From Asaia bogorensis (GTDB lineage Bacteria; Pseudomonadota; Alphaproteobacteria; Acetobacterales; Acetobacteraceae): a DNA stretch of 10,756 bases. The notes beneath the pieces are model-generated. The model saw only the letters and a list, made by a program, of their open reading frames with translations. It had not been told where the DNA came from and did no database searches. The stretch is taken from positions 1-10,756 of the forward strand of contig CAMCEP010000074.1 of the NCBI GenBank assembly GCA_945873675.1, read 5' to 3'. The translations under genes were made by a program, and so were the position numbers. Shown piece after piece: positions 1 to 6,503 of this stretch (its first letter is position 1; every line of letters begins with the position of its first letter).

Positions 1-1
1 C

Positions 2-667
2 AATGCTTCAACCGGCCTTGGTTTGCCGCGACAGGAAAGGGGCCAGGGTAGCTATGCGCTACTTGTTGGTGCCGCGCCCTTGGCGGAATTGATCAGGCCG
101 TCGCGCATCCCGCAGCTTGATCTGCTGCCGGCCGATGCTGATTTGGCCGGCGCAGAGATCGAGCTGATCGATGTCGAGGCCCGCGAAAGGCGCCTGCTGA
201 ACGCGCTCGAAGCCGCTGGCGATGTCCTGGCCGGCACAGATCTCATCATCATTGATTGCCCGCCATCGCTCGGCCTGATAACGCTGAATGCCCTGGTCGC
301 GGCGGATGAGGTTTTGGTGCCGCTGCAATGCGAATTCTTTGCGCTTGAAGGCGTTTCCCAAATCACACGTACCATTGAACGCGTCAGCAAAAGCTTGAAC
401 CCAAATCTCAAGCTTGGCGGCATCGTTCTGACGATGTTCGATAAACGCAACAATCTTTCTGAACTTGTCGCTGCTGACGTGCGCGCCTTCTTTGGCGACA
501 AGGTCTATGAAACAGTCATCCCTCGTAACATTCGCATCACTGAGGCACCGTCCCACGGCTTGCCCGTGCTGGTTTATGATCATCGTTCTGCCGGTGCGGA
601 AGCCTATGTCGCACTCGCGCATGAATGGATCCGCCGCGAGAAGCAACCAAAGGAAACGGCCCAATGA
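2..667 (+). CDS. parA: Chromosome partitioning ATPase ParA/Soj, 5' end cut off by the window
   Basis: ParA-family ATPase that, with ParB, moves and separates replicated chromosome origins. The reading frame is open from base 2 and begins with NASTGLG, which in the family directly follows the DPQG motif. About 40-45 N-terminal residues, including the Walker A KGGVGKTT, therefore lie outside the window; 221 residues are visible. Seen here are the DCPPSLGL motif (visible residues 85-92, Walker B region), a PLQCEFFALEG segment and the typical end with RNIRITEAPSHG. The TTG at 23 is internal and is not a start. The TGA stop overlaps the parB ATG (ATGA), so the two are very likely one operon. The gene is truncated only by the window edge; nothing suggests a pseudogene. 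Confidence 0.95.
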   Translation, partial: NASTGLGLPRQERGQGSYALLVGAAPLAELIRPSRIPQLDLLPADADLAGAEIELIDVEARERRLLNALEAAGDVLAGTDLIIIDCPPSLGLITLNALVAADEVLVPLQCEFFALEGVSQITRTIERVSKSLNPNLKLGGIVLTMFDKRNNLSELVAADVRAFFGDKVYETVIPRNIRITEAPSHGLPVLVYDHRSAGAEAYVALAHEWIRREKQPKETAQ

Positions 668-1518
668 AAAAGCCCGCCCGGCTCGGCATGGGCCTATCGG
701 CCCTGATGGGCGATGCGCCGGCGCCAAGCGCGCCAACTTCTGGCCCACCGCGCAGCTTGCCGATCGCCATGATCGAACCGGGCCCCTTTCAGCCGCGCAT
801 GGAACCGGACCGTCAGGCGCTGCAGGAACTCGCTGCTTCCATCACCGAACACGGCATTTTGCAGCCCCTGCTCGTGCGCCCGAAGCCAGGTGCCGCAGGG
901 CGCTATCAGATCATCGGGGGCGAACGCCGCTGGCGCGCGGCCCAAATCGCCAAGCTGCATGATGTTCCTGTTGTCATTCGCGATTTCGATGACCGCATGG
1001 CGATGGCTGCCGGCCTGGTTGAAAACCTGCAACGCGAAGACCTGAACGCCATCGAAGAAGCCGAAGGTTTTTCCCGCCTGATCGAACAATTCGGCCTTAA
1101 TCAGGAAAGCCTCGCGCGTGCTGTCGGCAAATCGCGTAGCCATGTCGCCAATACGCTTCGCCTGCTCAATCTCCCCACGACTATCCGCGAGCATCTGCGC
1201 GCTGGTCGCCTCAGTGCCGGCCACGCCCGCGCCTTGCTGGGTGCGGAAGAACCGGAAAAACTCGCCGCGCAAATCCTCACGCGCGGCCTTTCAGTCCGTC
1301 AGGCCGAAGCCATGGCCGCGGCGCAACCAAAAAATCCCGAAGCGCGGCGCACTAATGCCAAGGATTCCGATACGCTGGCGCTTGAACGCCAATTGCTTGA
1401 ACGGCTTGGCCTGCAAGTTGCCATCAAGCATTTCGGCAAGGGCGGGCAGGTCACCATCAGCTATAATGATCTTGATCAGCTTGATGGCCTGATCCGCCTG
1501 TTGATGCCTGAAGCATAA
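664..1518 (+). CDS. parB: Chromosome partitioning protein ParB (CTPase / parS-binding)
   Basis: ParB/Spo0J, 284 residues, a CTP-dependent clamp that loads at parS sites near the origin and stimulates ParA. Visible in order: a basic N-terminal segment with GMGLSALMG (residues 8-16), which in the family contacts ParA; GILQPLLVRP (64-73), GERRWRAAQ (86-94) and ENLQREDLNAIEEA (120-133), the three conserved CTP-binding motifs; a helix-turn-helix around 148-170 (ESLARAVGKSRSHVANTL); and a C-terminal dimerisation segment ending in LIRLLMPEA. I chose the ATG at 664 because it overlaps the parA stop, has AAGGAA at 650-655 eight bases upstream, and gives the family's usual N-terminus. An ATG at 625 in frame would add 13 atypical residues. 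No canonical parS site was seen in the window. Confidence 0.96.
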   Translation: MKKPARLGMGLSALMGDAPAPSAPTSGPPRSLPIAMIEPGPFQPRMEPDRQALQELAASITEHGILQPLLVRPKPGAAGRYQIIGGERRWRAAQIAKLHDVPVVIRDFDDRMAMAAGLVENLQREDLNAIEEAEGFSRLIEQFGLNQESLARAVGKSRSHVANTLRLLNLPTTIREHLRAGRLSAGHARALLGAEEPEKLAAQILTRGLSVRQAEAMAAAQPKNPEARRTNAKDSDTLALERQLLERLGLQVAIKHFGKGGQVTISYNDLDQLDGLIRLLMPEA

Positions 1519-1534
1519 CGCCCCCTTCACACCC

Positions 1535-1539
1535 GGGAG
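1535..1539 (+). promoter_or_regulatory. Ribosome binding site supporting the TTG start of the Lrp-type regulator
   Basis: GGGAG lies 6 bases before the TTG at 1546. There is no in-frame ATG or GTG near the N-terminus of the family homology, so this site decides for the TTG start. Confidence 0.6.
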
Positions 1540-1545
1540 CTTACC

Positions 1546-2016
1546 TTGTCCAAACTCAATGATCTGGATGCCACCGATCTTGCCATCCTCCGCCTGATCC
1601 AGGCGGATGCCTCGCTCTCCCTCGGCGATATCGCGAAGGAGGTAGGCCTCACGCAAACCCCATGCTGGAAACGTATCCGCCGCATGGAGGAAACCGGCAT
1701 CATCACCGGGCGCGTCACGCTGGTGAATGCTGAAAAGCTCGGCCTTGGCATTTCGGTTTTTGTCGCGATTGAAACCGGTGACCATTCCGCTTCCTGGATC
1801 GAAAGCTTCGCCAAGACGGTGGCCGAAATGCCGGAAATCGTCGAATGCTGGCGGCTCGGCGGGGATGTGGACTACCTGCTCCGCGTCGTTGTCTCTGACA
1901 TGACAGCCTATGATGGCTTTTATCGCAAACTGACCGCCCGGGTTTCCAGCCTGCGCAAGGTGACATCCCGCTTTGCCATGGAATGCGTGAAATCCACCAC
2001 CGCGCTACCCATCTGA
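1546..2016 (+). CDS. Lrp/AsnC-family transcriptional regulator
   Basis: 156-residue regulator, full length for the family. Residues 6-55 form the AsnC-type winged helix-turn-helix: LDATDLAILRLIQ, then SLGDIAKEVGLTQTPCWKRIRRME, and GIITG. The TPCWKRIRRME segment is close to that of classic Lrp. Residues about 65-156 are the RAM (regulation of amino acid metabolism) domain, with GLGISVFV, the GGDVDYLLRV motif at 105-114 and the end VKSTTALPI. Family members assemble as dimers up to octamers and usually respond to amino acids. It starts with TTG, 27 bases after parB, so read-through from parAB is possible. Downstream on the same strand, 77 bases away, is the split UxaA-type enzyme, the most likely local target; this is inference from position only. 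The effector is unknown. Confidence 0.92.
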   Translation: MSKLNDLDATDLAILRLIQADASLSLGDIAKEVGLTQTPCWKRIRRMEETGIITGRVTLVNAEKLGLGISVFVAIETGDHSASWIESFAKTVAEMPEIVECWRLGGDVDYLLRVVVSDMTAYDGFYRKLTARVSSLRKVTSRFAMECVKSTTALPI

Positions 2017-2030
2017 AGCCTGCTTGCCAA

Positions 2031-2059
2031 TTGACCCGGAAGGGCCTGCGCCCTAGCCT
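2031..2059 (+). promoter_or_regulatory. Possible sigma-70-type promoter of the split UxaA-type lyase genes
   Basis: TTGACC (2031-2036; 5 of 6 to TTGACA), a spacer of exactly 17 bases, then TAGCCT (2054-2059; 3 of 6 to TATAAT). It lies between the Lrp-type gene and the SAF-domain gene, 35 bases before the latter's ATG. The -10 is poor, which could fit a promoter needing an activator such as the adjacent Lrp-type protein. No convincing Lrp-box dyad was recognised. Confidence 0.35.
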
Positions 2060-2076
2060 TCGGCAGCATCAAAAAA

Positions 2077-2083
2077 AGGGAGG
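2077..2083 (+). promoter_or_regulatory. Strong ribosome binding site fixing the start of the SAF-domain subunit
   Basis: AGGGAGG, preceded by an A-rich stretch, ends 10 bases before the ATG at 2094. An ATG at 2086 lies in another frame and is too close. The reading frame stays open further upstream, but only the 2094 start gives the family N-terminus (MTVHFCVH). Confidence 0.65.
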
Positions 2084-2093
2084 ATATGCCGGC

Positions 2094-2378
2094 ATGACCG
2101 TGCATTTCTGTGTGCATGACGAGGGCGATTCCGTCGGCGTCGTCGTTGTCGAAGGGATCAAATCCGGCCAGGCGCTGAATGGCTGGATCATGGATCAGGA
2201 TAAGATGATCGCCTTCAACGCCAAGTCAGATATTCCGATCGGCCATAAGCTTGCCATTCGCGCCATCGCTGCCGGTGACACCATCATCAAATACGGCGTC
2301 GATATCGGCAAGGCGGTGAAGAATATCGCGGCCGGCGAGCATTTGCATGTCCACAACGTCAAAACGAAGCGGTGGTAA
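2094..2378 (+). CDS. SAF-domain small subunit of a split UxaA-family dehydratase/lyase (SuyA-like)
   Basis: 94-residue protein made of a single SAF domain, the fold that forms the N-terminal part of altronate dehydratase UxaA. Conserved family segments visible are IPIGHKLAIR (47-56), DTIIKYG (62-68), IGKAV (71-75) and GEHLHVHNVKT (81-91). In one-piece UxaA (about 495 residues) this domain is fused to the catalytic part. Here it is a separate gene in a different frame, with a proper stop and a new start 5 bases on, so the split is genuine and not a frameshift. The same split form is known for (2R)-3-sulfolactate sulfo-lyase (SuyA about 90, SuyB about 390 residues), which releases sulfite and leaves pyruvate. 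Sulfolactate is one candidate substrate; a sugar acid is the other. I assign no symbol. Confidence 0.85.
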   Translation: MTVHFCVHDEGDSVGVVVVEGIKSGQALNGWIMDQDKMIAFNAKSDIPIGHKLAIRAIAAGDTIIKYGVDIGKAVKNIAAGEHLHVHNVKTKRW

Positions 2379-2383
2379 GCGCC

Positions 2384-3559
2384 ATGGGCATCAATCTGAA
2401 AAACGCTGCCTTTGAAGGCTGGCGCCGCGAAAATGGCCGCATGGGCGTGCGCAACTACGTCATCATCCTGCCAGTTGATGATCTTTCCAACGCTGCCTGC
2501 GAAGCGGTCGCTAACAACATCAAAGGCGCGCTGGCCATTCCGCATGCCTATGGCCGCCTGCAATTCGGCGCCGATCTGGATTTGCATTTCCGCACGCTGA
2601 TCGGCACGGGCAGCAACCCGAATGTCGCTGGCGTCGTGGTGATTGGCATTGAACCAGGCTGGACCGGCCGCATCGTTGAAGGCATCGCCAAATCTGGCAA
2701 GCCGGTGGAAGGCTTCGCCATCGAACAGAATGGCGATATCAACACCATCGCCAATGCGTCCCGCGCAGCCTATCGCATGGTGAAGCACGCTTCACGCCTG
2801 AAGAAGACCCGCGCTTCGATGCAGGAGCTTTGGGTTTCCACGAAATGCGGTGAAAGCGATACTACATCGGGCCTGGCTTCCTGCCCGACGGTCGGTGATT
2901 CCTTCGACAAGCTTTGGGCTAACGGTAACACGCTCGTTTTCGGTGAAACCACGGAACTCACGGGTGGCGAACACTTGGTCGCTGAACGTTGCCGCACGCC
3001 AGAAATTCGCGCGCAATTCCAGGCGATGTTTGACCGTTACCAGCGCGTGGTCGAAACCAACAAGACCAATGATCTTTCCGAAAGCCAGCCCACCAAGGGC
3101 AATATCGAAGGCGGCTTGACCACCATCGAAGAAAAGGCACTCGGCAATATCCAGAAGATCGGGAAGAAGTGCCTGGTGGATGGCGTGCTGGACAAGGCCG
3201 AAGCGCCGACCCATTCGGGGCTTTGGTTCATGGATTCAAGTTCGGCCGCGGCTGAGATGGTGACGCTTTGCGCCGCTTCCGGCTTTGCTGTGCATACTTT
3301 CCCAACCGGGCAGGGGAATGTCATCGGCAACCCGATCCTGCCGGTGATCAAGCTTACTGCGAATCCACGCACGCAGCGCACCATGTCTGAACATATTGAT
3401 GTGGATGTGACTGGGCTATTGCAGCGGCAGATGAATATGGATGAAGCGGGCGAAGCCCTGCTTGATTGCATCATCCGCACCGCTGATGGCGAATTGACCG
3501 CGGCTGAATTGCTCGGCCACCGCGAATTCAGCCTGACGCGGCTTTACGAAAGCGCGTAA
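2384..3559 (+). CDS. Large catalytic subunit of a split UxaA-family dehydratase/lyase (SuyB-like)
   Basis: 391 residues, matching the D-galactarate dehydratase/altronate hydrolase catalytic domain without its SAF domain. Notable segments: WRRENGRMGVRNYV (13-26), HAYGRLQFG (54-62), GTGSNPNV (74-81), VIGIEPGW (86-93), STKCGESDTTSGLAS (152-166), PTKGNIEGGLTTIEEKALGN (236-255), FMDSSSAAAE (282-291), FPTGQGNVIGNPI (306-318) and the end HREFSLTRLYES. Conserved cysteines such as C155 could bind the metal centre used in this family. The ATG at 2384 follows the small-subunit stop by 5 bases; a GTG at 2372 would overlap that gene and is less likely. The pair probably acts as one cytoplasmic enzyme. Size and split organisation fit SuyB, but no sulfite exporter, sulfolactate dehydrogenase or sulfite-handling gene is nearby, so sugar-acid dehydration remains possible. 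Confidence 0.88.
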   Translation: MGINLKNAAFEGWRRENGRMGVRNYVIILPVDDLSNAACEAVANNIKGALAIPHAYGRLQFGADLDLHFRTLIGTGSNPNVAGVVVIGIEPGWTGRIVEGIAKSGKPVEGFAIEQNGDINTIANASRAAYRMVKHASRLKKTRASMQELWVSTKCGESDTTSGLASCPTVGDSFDKLWANGNTLVFGETTELTGGEHLVAERCRTPEIRAQFQAMFDRYQRVVETNKTNDLSESQPTKGNIEGGLTTIEEKALGNIQKIGKKCLVDGVLDKAEAPTHSGLWFMDSSSAAAEMVTLCAASGFAVHTFPTGQGNVIGNPILPVIKLTANPRTQRTMSEHIDVDVTGLLQRQMNMDEAGEALLDCIIRTADGELTAAELLGHREFSLTRLYESA

Positions 3560-3564
3560 CAAGA

Positions 3565-3599
3565 TTGGGCGGCGCGCCAATTTCCGGCGCGCCGCCCAA
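3565..3599. terminator. Bidirectional hairpin terminator between convergent genes
   Basis: A perfect 14-bp inverted repeat: TTGGGCGGCGCGCC at 3565-3578, a 7-base AATTTCC loop, and the exact complement at 3586-3599. On the plus strand it is followed by CCAATTTATT, on the minus strand by TCTTGTT: modest T-rich tails on both sides. It lies between the UxaA-type gene (ends 3559) and the exporter gene reading toward it (ends 3605), so it can end transcripts from both directions. Confidence 0.85.
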
Positions 3600-3604
3600 C
3601 CAAT

Positions 3605-4237
3605 TTATTGCCGCTTGGCCAGGGCCAAGCCAGCCCCCAAAGCAATCATTGATGCGCCCGATATTTCGCGCAGCCGCCGAATGAAGGCGGGCCGTGATGC
3701 AGCCCCTTCCCTAATGCGGCTGGCGCCAAGGGCCACCACAATATCCGCCAGCGTATTCAGCAACACAGAAATCGAGCCCAACAGAATGAAGGGTAGAGCC
3801 ACCGCGCCCGCACTGGGGTCAAGAAACTGCGGAATGAAGGCGAGGAAGAAGGCAGCAGTTTTGGGGTTGAGCGCCTCCACCACCACGCCTTCCCGAAAGG
3901 CGCGCCGCGTTCCCAGGGCGGGGGCCGCATCGGCGCCCGGGACATTGCGCCGCGCGGCCATCATGGTGCGCACGCCAAGCCAAACTAAATAAGCCGCGCC
4001 GACCCATTTCAGCGCCGTGAAAAGCTCCGCACTCGCCAGCACCAGCGCTGAGATGCCAAGCGCCCCGGCCAGCACATGAACCAAGCCCCCAAGCGCTGTG
4101 CCCAAGCTGGAGGCGATGCCCTCGGCCCGCCCGCCCGCCAGGCTGCGCGCTGCAACATAGAAAATCCCCGGGCCGGGCGTGACCGCCAGCAGCGAAGCTG
4201 CTGCGAGGTACAGTACGAATTCGGTGATGTCTGGCAT
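3605..4237 (-). CDS. LysE/RhtB-family amino-acid or metabolite exporter
   Basis: 210-residue inner-membrane protein with the family's usual length and about six hydrophobic segments. Hallmarks are TPGPGIFYVAARSLAGG (20-36), the GTALGGLVH segment (46-54), a membrane-to-loop stretch AAYLVWLGVRTMMAAR (81-96), and EALNPKTAAFFLAFIPQF (121-138), the most diagnostic motif. The loop at about 97-117 is hydrophilic. Members export amino acids (lysine, homoserine, threonine, leucine) or related compounds; the substrate cannot be read from sequence. The ATG is preceded by TAGGAAAG at good spacing. The gene lies 46 bases after hpf with no visible terminator between, so it may be the last gene of the rpoN-hpf transcript. 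In many proteobacteria ptsN is found in this position. Confidence 0.9.
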   Translation of the reverse strand: MPDITEFVLYLAAASLLAVTPGPGIFYVAARSLAGGRAEGIASSLGTALGGLVHVLAGALGISALVLASAELFTALKWVGAAYLVWLGVRTMMAARRNVPGADAAPALGTRRAFREGVVVEALNPKTAAFFLAFIPQFLDPSAGAVALPFILLGSISVLLNTLADIVVALGASRIREGAASRPAFIRRLREISGASMIALGAGLALAKRQ

Positions 4238-4283
4238 GGCGCTTTCCTACGCCAAGCCAGCCTTGTTGCCGAGGGCTAGTCCC

Positions 4284-4868
4284 TTAACCCTCCCCCGGAT
4301 CAATCCAGCCGATATTCCCATCGGCACGGCGATAGACAACGTTCAACCCGCCGCCCTTCCTGTTGCGAAACATCACCACCTGGGCTTGGGCCAGATCAAG
4401 CCGCATCACGGCCTCACCCACGCTCAGCTTTTCGATATGCGTCGGGTTCTCGGCAATGATGGCGCCGTGGTCGCCTTGTTCAGGCGCTTCCTCCTCACTC
4501 GGGGCTTCGATCACATAGCGGCGGCCGCGCGGTGCTTCTTCTGCTGGGGCTTCGCGTTCCCCGGCAAAGGACCGCGCATGTTCATTCACACGCCGGCGAT
4601 AGCGGCGGAGCCGCTTGGCGAGATGTTCGGCGGCAACCTCAAAAGCCAGATGCGCATCGGCGCCATCGCCCTCAGCGCGCATCATCAGCCCGCGCCCGGC
4701 CTTCAGGTTGATGTCGCAACTGAACTGGCTTCGATGTTTGTGGAAGGTCACATTGGCTTCAAGCGCGTGATCAAAATACTTGGCGGTGATCGCAGCCAAC
4801 CCGTCACTCACATGGGTCTTCAGCGCTTCCCCGGTTTCAACCTGCTTGCCGGCTACCGTGATATGCAT
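4284..4868 (-). CDS. hpf: Ribosome hibernation promoting factor, long form
   Basis: 194-residue long-type HPF, which pairs 70S ribosomes into inactive 100S dimers when growth stops. The N-terminal domain (about 1-100) begins MHITVAGKQVETGEALK, contains DGLAAITAKYFDHALEANVTFHKH and the basic helix AAEHLAKRLRRYRRRVNEH, and binds the 30S channel. A charged Glu/Ala/Pro-rich linker follows (about 101-140). The C-terminal domain (about 141-190), with IEKLSVGEAVMRLDLAQAQVVMFRN and NVVYRRADGNIGWIDP, is the dimerisation module that marks the long form. It lies 98 bases downstream of rpoN, a common arrangement. Its Shine-Dalgarno sequence (4878-4887, AAAGGGAGGG on the minus strand) is strong but lies inside a hairpin, so translation may be controlled by RNA structure. 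Confidence 0.95.
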   Translation of the reverse strand: MHITVAGKQVETGEALKTHVSDGLAAITAKYFDHALEANVTFHKHRSQFSCDINLKAGRGLMMRAEGDGADAHLAFEVAAEHLAKRLRRYRRRVNEHARSFAGEREAPAEEAPRGRRYVIEAPSEEEAPEQGDHGAIIAENPTHIEKLSVGEAVMRLDLAQAQVVMFRNRKGGGLNVVYRRADGNIGWIDPGEG

Positions 4869-4877
4869 GGGCCTATG

Positions 4878-4902
4878 CCCTCCCTTTCTGCAAAGCGGAG
4901 GG
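4878..4902 (-). promoter_or_regulatory. Hairpin that sequesters the hpf ribosome binding site
   Basis: Read on the minus strand: CCCTCC, a bulged G, CTTT, a GCAG loop, AAAG, then GGAGGG. This makes 10 base pairs with a single bulge. The 3' arm is the hpf Shine-Dalgarno sequence itself, ending 9 bases before the ATG. An outer GGGC/GCCC pairing (minus strand 4909-4906 with 4872-4869) could extend the structure to the start codon. No T-tract follows, so it is not a transcription terminator. The regulatory role is inferred from base pairing alone. Confidence 0.5.
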
Positions 4903-4925
4903 GCCGCCCCAAGGCGACCGGGCGC

Positions 4926-4953
4926 GCGACCCCTGCCTTCCTCCCAGGGTCGC
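4926..4953 (-). promoter_or_regulatory. Second hairpin in the rpoN-hpf gap with a purine-rich loop
   Basis: Minus strand: GCGACCCTG (4953-4945), loop GGAGGAAGG (4944-4936), then CAGGGGTCGC (4935-4926), giving 9 pairs with one bulged G. It starts 14 bases after the rpoN stop and has no T-tract. The loop contains GGAGG, which can pair with the CCTCC of the strand that masks the hpf ribosome binding site. It may instead be a processing or stabilising element for the rpoN mRNA end. Confidence 0.35.
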
Positions 4954-4966
4954 CCTTGTGTCCGGA

Positions 4967-6442
4967 TCAGGCCGAGGCGGCCTTCTCCCGTTTGCGCTGC
5001 ACGGATGATGGAATGCGCAGCGCGTCCCGGTATTTGGCCACAGTTCGCCGGGCAATGTCCACGCCTTCTTCGCGTAGCCGGACCACAATCGTATCATCAG
5101 AAAGAATGTCGTCCGGGCTCTCGGCATCCACCATGGCCTTGATGCGGTAGCGCACGGCTTCCGCGCTATGGGCTTCCCCGCCGCGCGTGCCGGAAATGGC
5201 GGTGGTGAAGAAGTACTTAAGCTCAAAAGTCCCGCGCGGTGTGGCAATGGCCTTATTCGATGTCACGCGCGAAACCGTGCTTTCATGCAGCGAAACCTCA
5301 TCCGCAACATCGCGCAGGATCAGCGGACGCAAATGCCCCACGCCATGGCGGAAAAAACCATCCTGCCGGCGCACGATCTCGGCGGCCACTTTCAGGATGG
5401 TATTGGCGCGTTGTTCCAGTGATTTCACCAACCATGACGCAGTCTGAAAGCGTTCTGCAATCCAGGTTTTGTCTTCCTTGCCGCGCGCACTGACATTGGC
5501 CGAGGCGAAGAAGCCCTTATTCACCAGCACGCGTGGCAAGGTTTCCAGATTGAGCTCAATAATCCAATCATCATTGGGTCCGCGCCGCATCAGCACATCT
5601 GGCACAAGCGTGGGCGCCGGCGGCGCATCGAAGGAAGCGCCGGGTTTGGGGTTCAGTCGCCGTAATTCCGCGACCATTTCCGCCATGTCTTCCGCATCCA
5701 CGCCGCAGATTTGCTGCAAGCCCTTCAAATCGCGCTTCGCGAGCAATTCCAGATTGGCCAGCAGTGCCGCCATGGCAGGATCATAGCGGTTGCGGTCCTG
5801 CAACTGCACCGCCAAGCACTCCGCCAGATCATGGCAGAACATGCCAACGGGATCGAAGCGGGCCATGGCAAGCCGCACACCTTCCACGAGTGCTTCCGCA
5901 CACCCCAGCGCATTGGCAATCATCTGCGCGCGCACGTGCAACCGCCCGGCGGGATCCACAAGTGCCAGCAGATTGCCAGCGATCAGGCGTTCCTGTGGAG
6001 AGGTGAAGTTCAGCCGGATCTGTTCCGCCAGATGATCACGCAAGGATCGTTCCGGCGCTTCCATGGCTTCAATGCCGGAGAGGTCATCTTCAAAATCGCT
6101 GCGTCCACCGCGGCCAATAGGCGGCAGGCCATTGTCGTAAACATTATCCCATTCGGTATCGAGCGGCGCGGCATTTTCCGAAGGCAGCGCATCAGAAGCG
6201 GCGGCACTTGCGGCATCGGCTGGCTCGCTTGCTGCCGGCAAGGGATCAGTACTGCGGCCAGCATCCGGGCCGGCGATGGGGCGTTCATCGCGTTCCAGCA
6301 GCGGGTTGCGTTCAAGTTCTTCCTCGACAAAGGCCGAGACTTCCATATTGGAAGATTGTAGCAGCTTGATCGCCTGGCGCAGCTGCGGTGTCATCACCAG
6401 CTGCTGCGATTGCCGCAGATCGAGGCGCGGGCCGAGAGCCAT
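4967..6442 (-). CDS. rpoN: RNA polymerase sigma-54 factor
   Basis: 491 residues, full length. It directs RNA polymerase to -24/-12 promoters that need AAA+ activators, typically for nitrogen and other adaptive genes. Region I (about 1-50) has LRQSQQLVMTPQLRQAIKLLQ and ends ELERNPLLE, the activator-interaction segment. Region II (about 51-115) is acidic and variable. The core-binding part follows. A helix-turn-helix lies around 376-400 (HESTVSRVTSNKAI, then TPRGTFELKYFF), and the RpoN box ARRTVAKYR is at 464-472. The ATG is preceded by a modest AAGG. It lies 61 bases after lptB with no terminator in between, so it may be co-transcribed with the lpt genes, as often seen in proteobacteria. I saw no -24/-12 promoter in the intergenic gaps examined. 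Confidence 0.97.
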   Translation of the reverse strand: MALGPRLDLRQSQQLVMTPQLRQAIKLLQSSNMEVSAFVEEELERNPLLERDERPIAGPDAGRSTDPLPAASEPADAASAAASDALPSENAAPLDTEWDNVYDNGLPPIGRGGRSDFEDDLSGIEAMEAPERSLRDHLAEQIRLNFTSPQERLIAGNLLALVDPAGRLHVRAQMIANALGCAEALVEGVRLAMARFDPVGMFCHDLAECLAVQLQDRNRYDPAMAALLANLELLAKRDLKGLQQICGVDAEDMAEMVAELRRLNPKPGASFDAPPAPTLVPDVLMRRGPNDDWIIELNLETLPRVLVNKGFFASANVSARGKEDKTWIAERFQTASWLVKSLEQRANTILKVAAEIVRRQDGFFRHGVGHLRPLILRDVADEVSLHESTVSRVTSNKAIATPRGTFELKYFFTTAISGTRGGEAHSAEAVRYRIKAMVDAESPDDILSDDTIVVRLREEGVDIARRTVAKYRDALRIPSSVQRKREKAASA

Positions 6443-6503
6443 TAGCCTTGCTCAATTTCATCGGCGCGGGGAAAGGCGGTTACCATGCGGCGCGAGCTTC
6501 GCA

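Noticed and set aside
59..748. Long open frame on the minus strand opposite parA/parB
   Set aside because: It lies wholly over well-identified plus-strand genes, and its protein shows no recognisable family. Such antisense frames arise from codon bias in GC-rich genes.
1..1545. Search for parS sites (TGTTTCACGTGAAACA type) near parAB
   Set aside because: No match or near-match palindrome was seen here or elsewhere by eye; CACGTG within rpoN (about 5934) lacks the flanking TTT/AAA arms.
2094..3559. Split UxaA genes as a frameshifted, broken one-piece altronate dehydratase
   Set aside because: Each part ends and starts at natural domain limits, with a stop, a new start and family-typical N- and C-termini. 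Separate subunits are a known form of this family.
3571..3593. GGCGCGCC repeats as attachment or restriction-related sites
   Set aside because: They are simply the two arms of the perfect terminator stem between convergent genes.
4926..4953. Intrinsic terminator after rpoN
   Set aside because: The hairpin is real but no run of T follows on the minus strand, so standard termination is unlikely.
4869..4966. Sigma-54 -24/-12 promoter for hpf in the gap after rpoN
   Set aside because: The best TTGC has no GG at the required 10-base distance (the position holds CC), so the signature is absent.
4179..5150. 323-codon plus-strand open frame across lysE start, hpf and rpoN end
   Set aside because: It spans three real minus-strand genes and their gaps. 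Its translation has no domain pattern and mirrors their codons.
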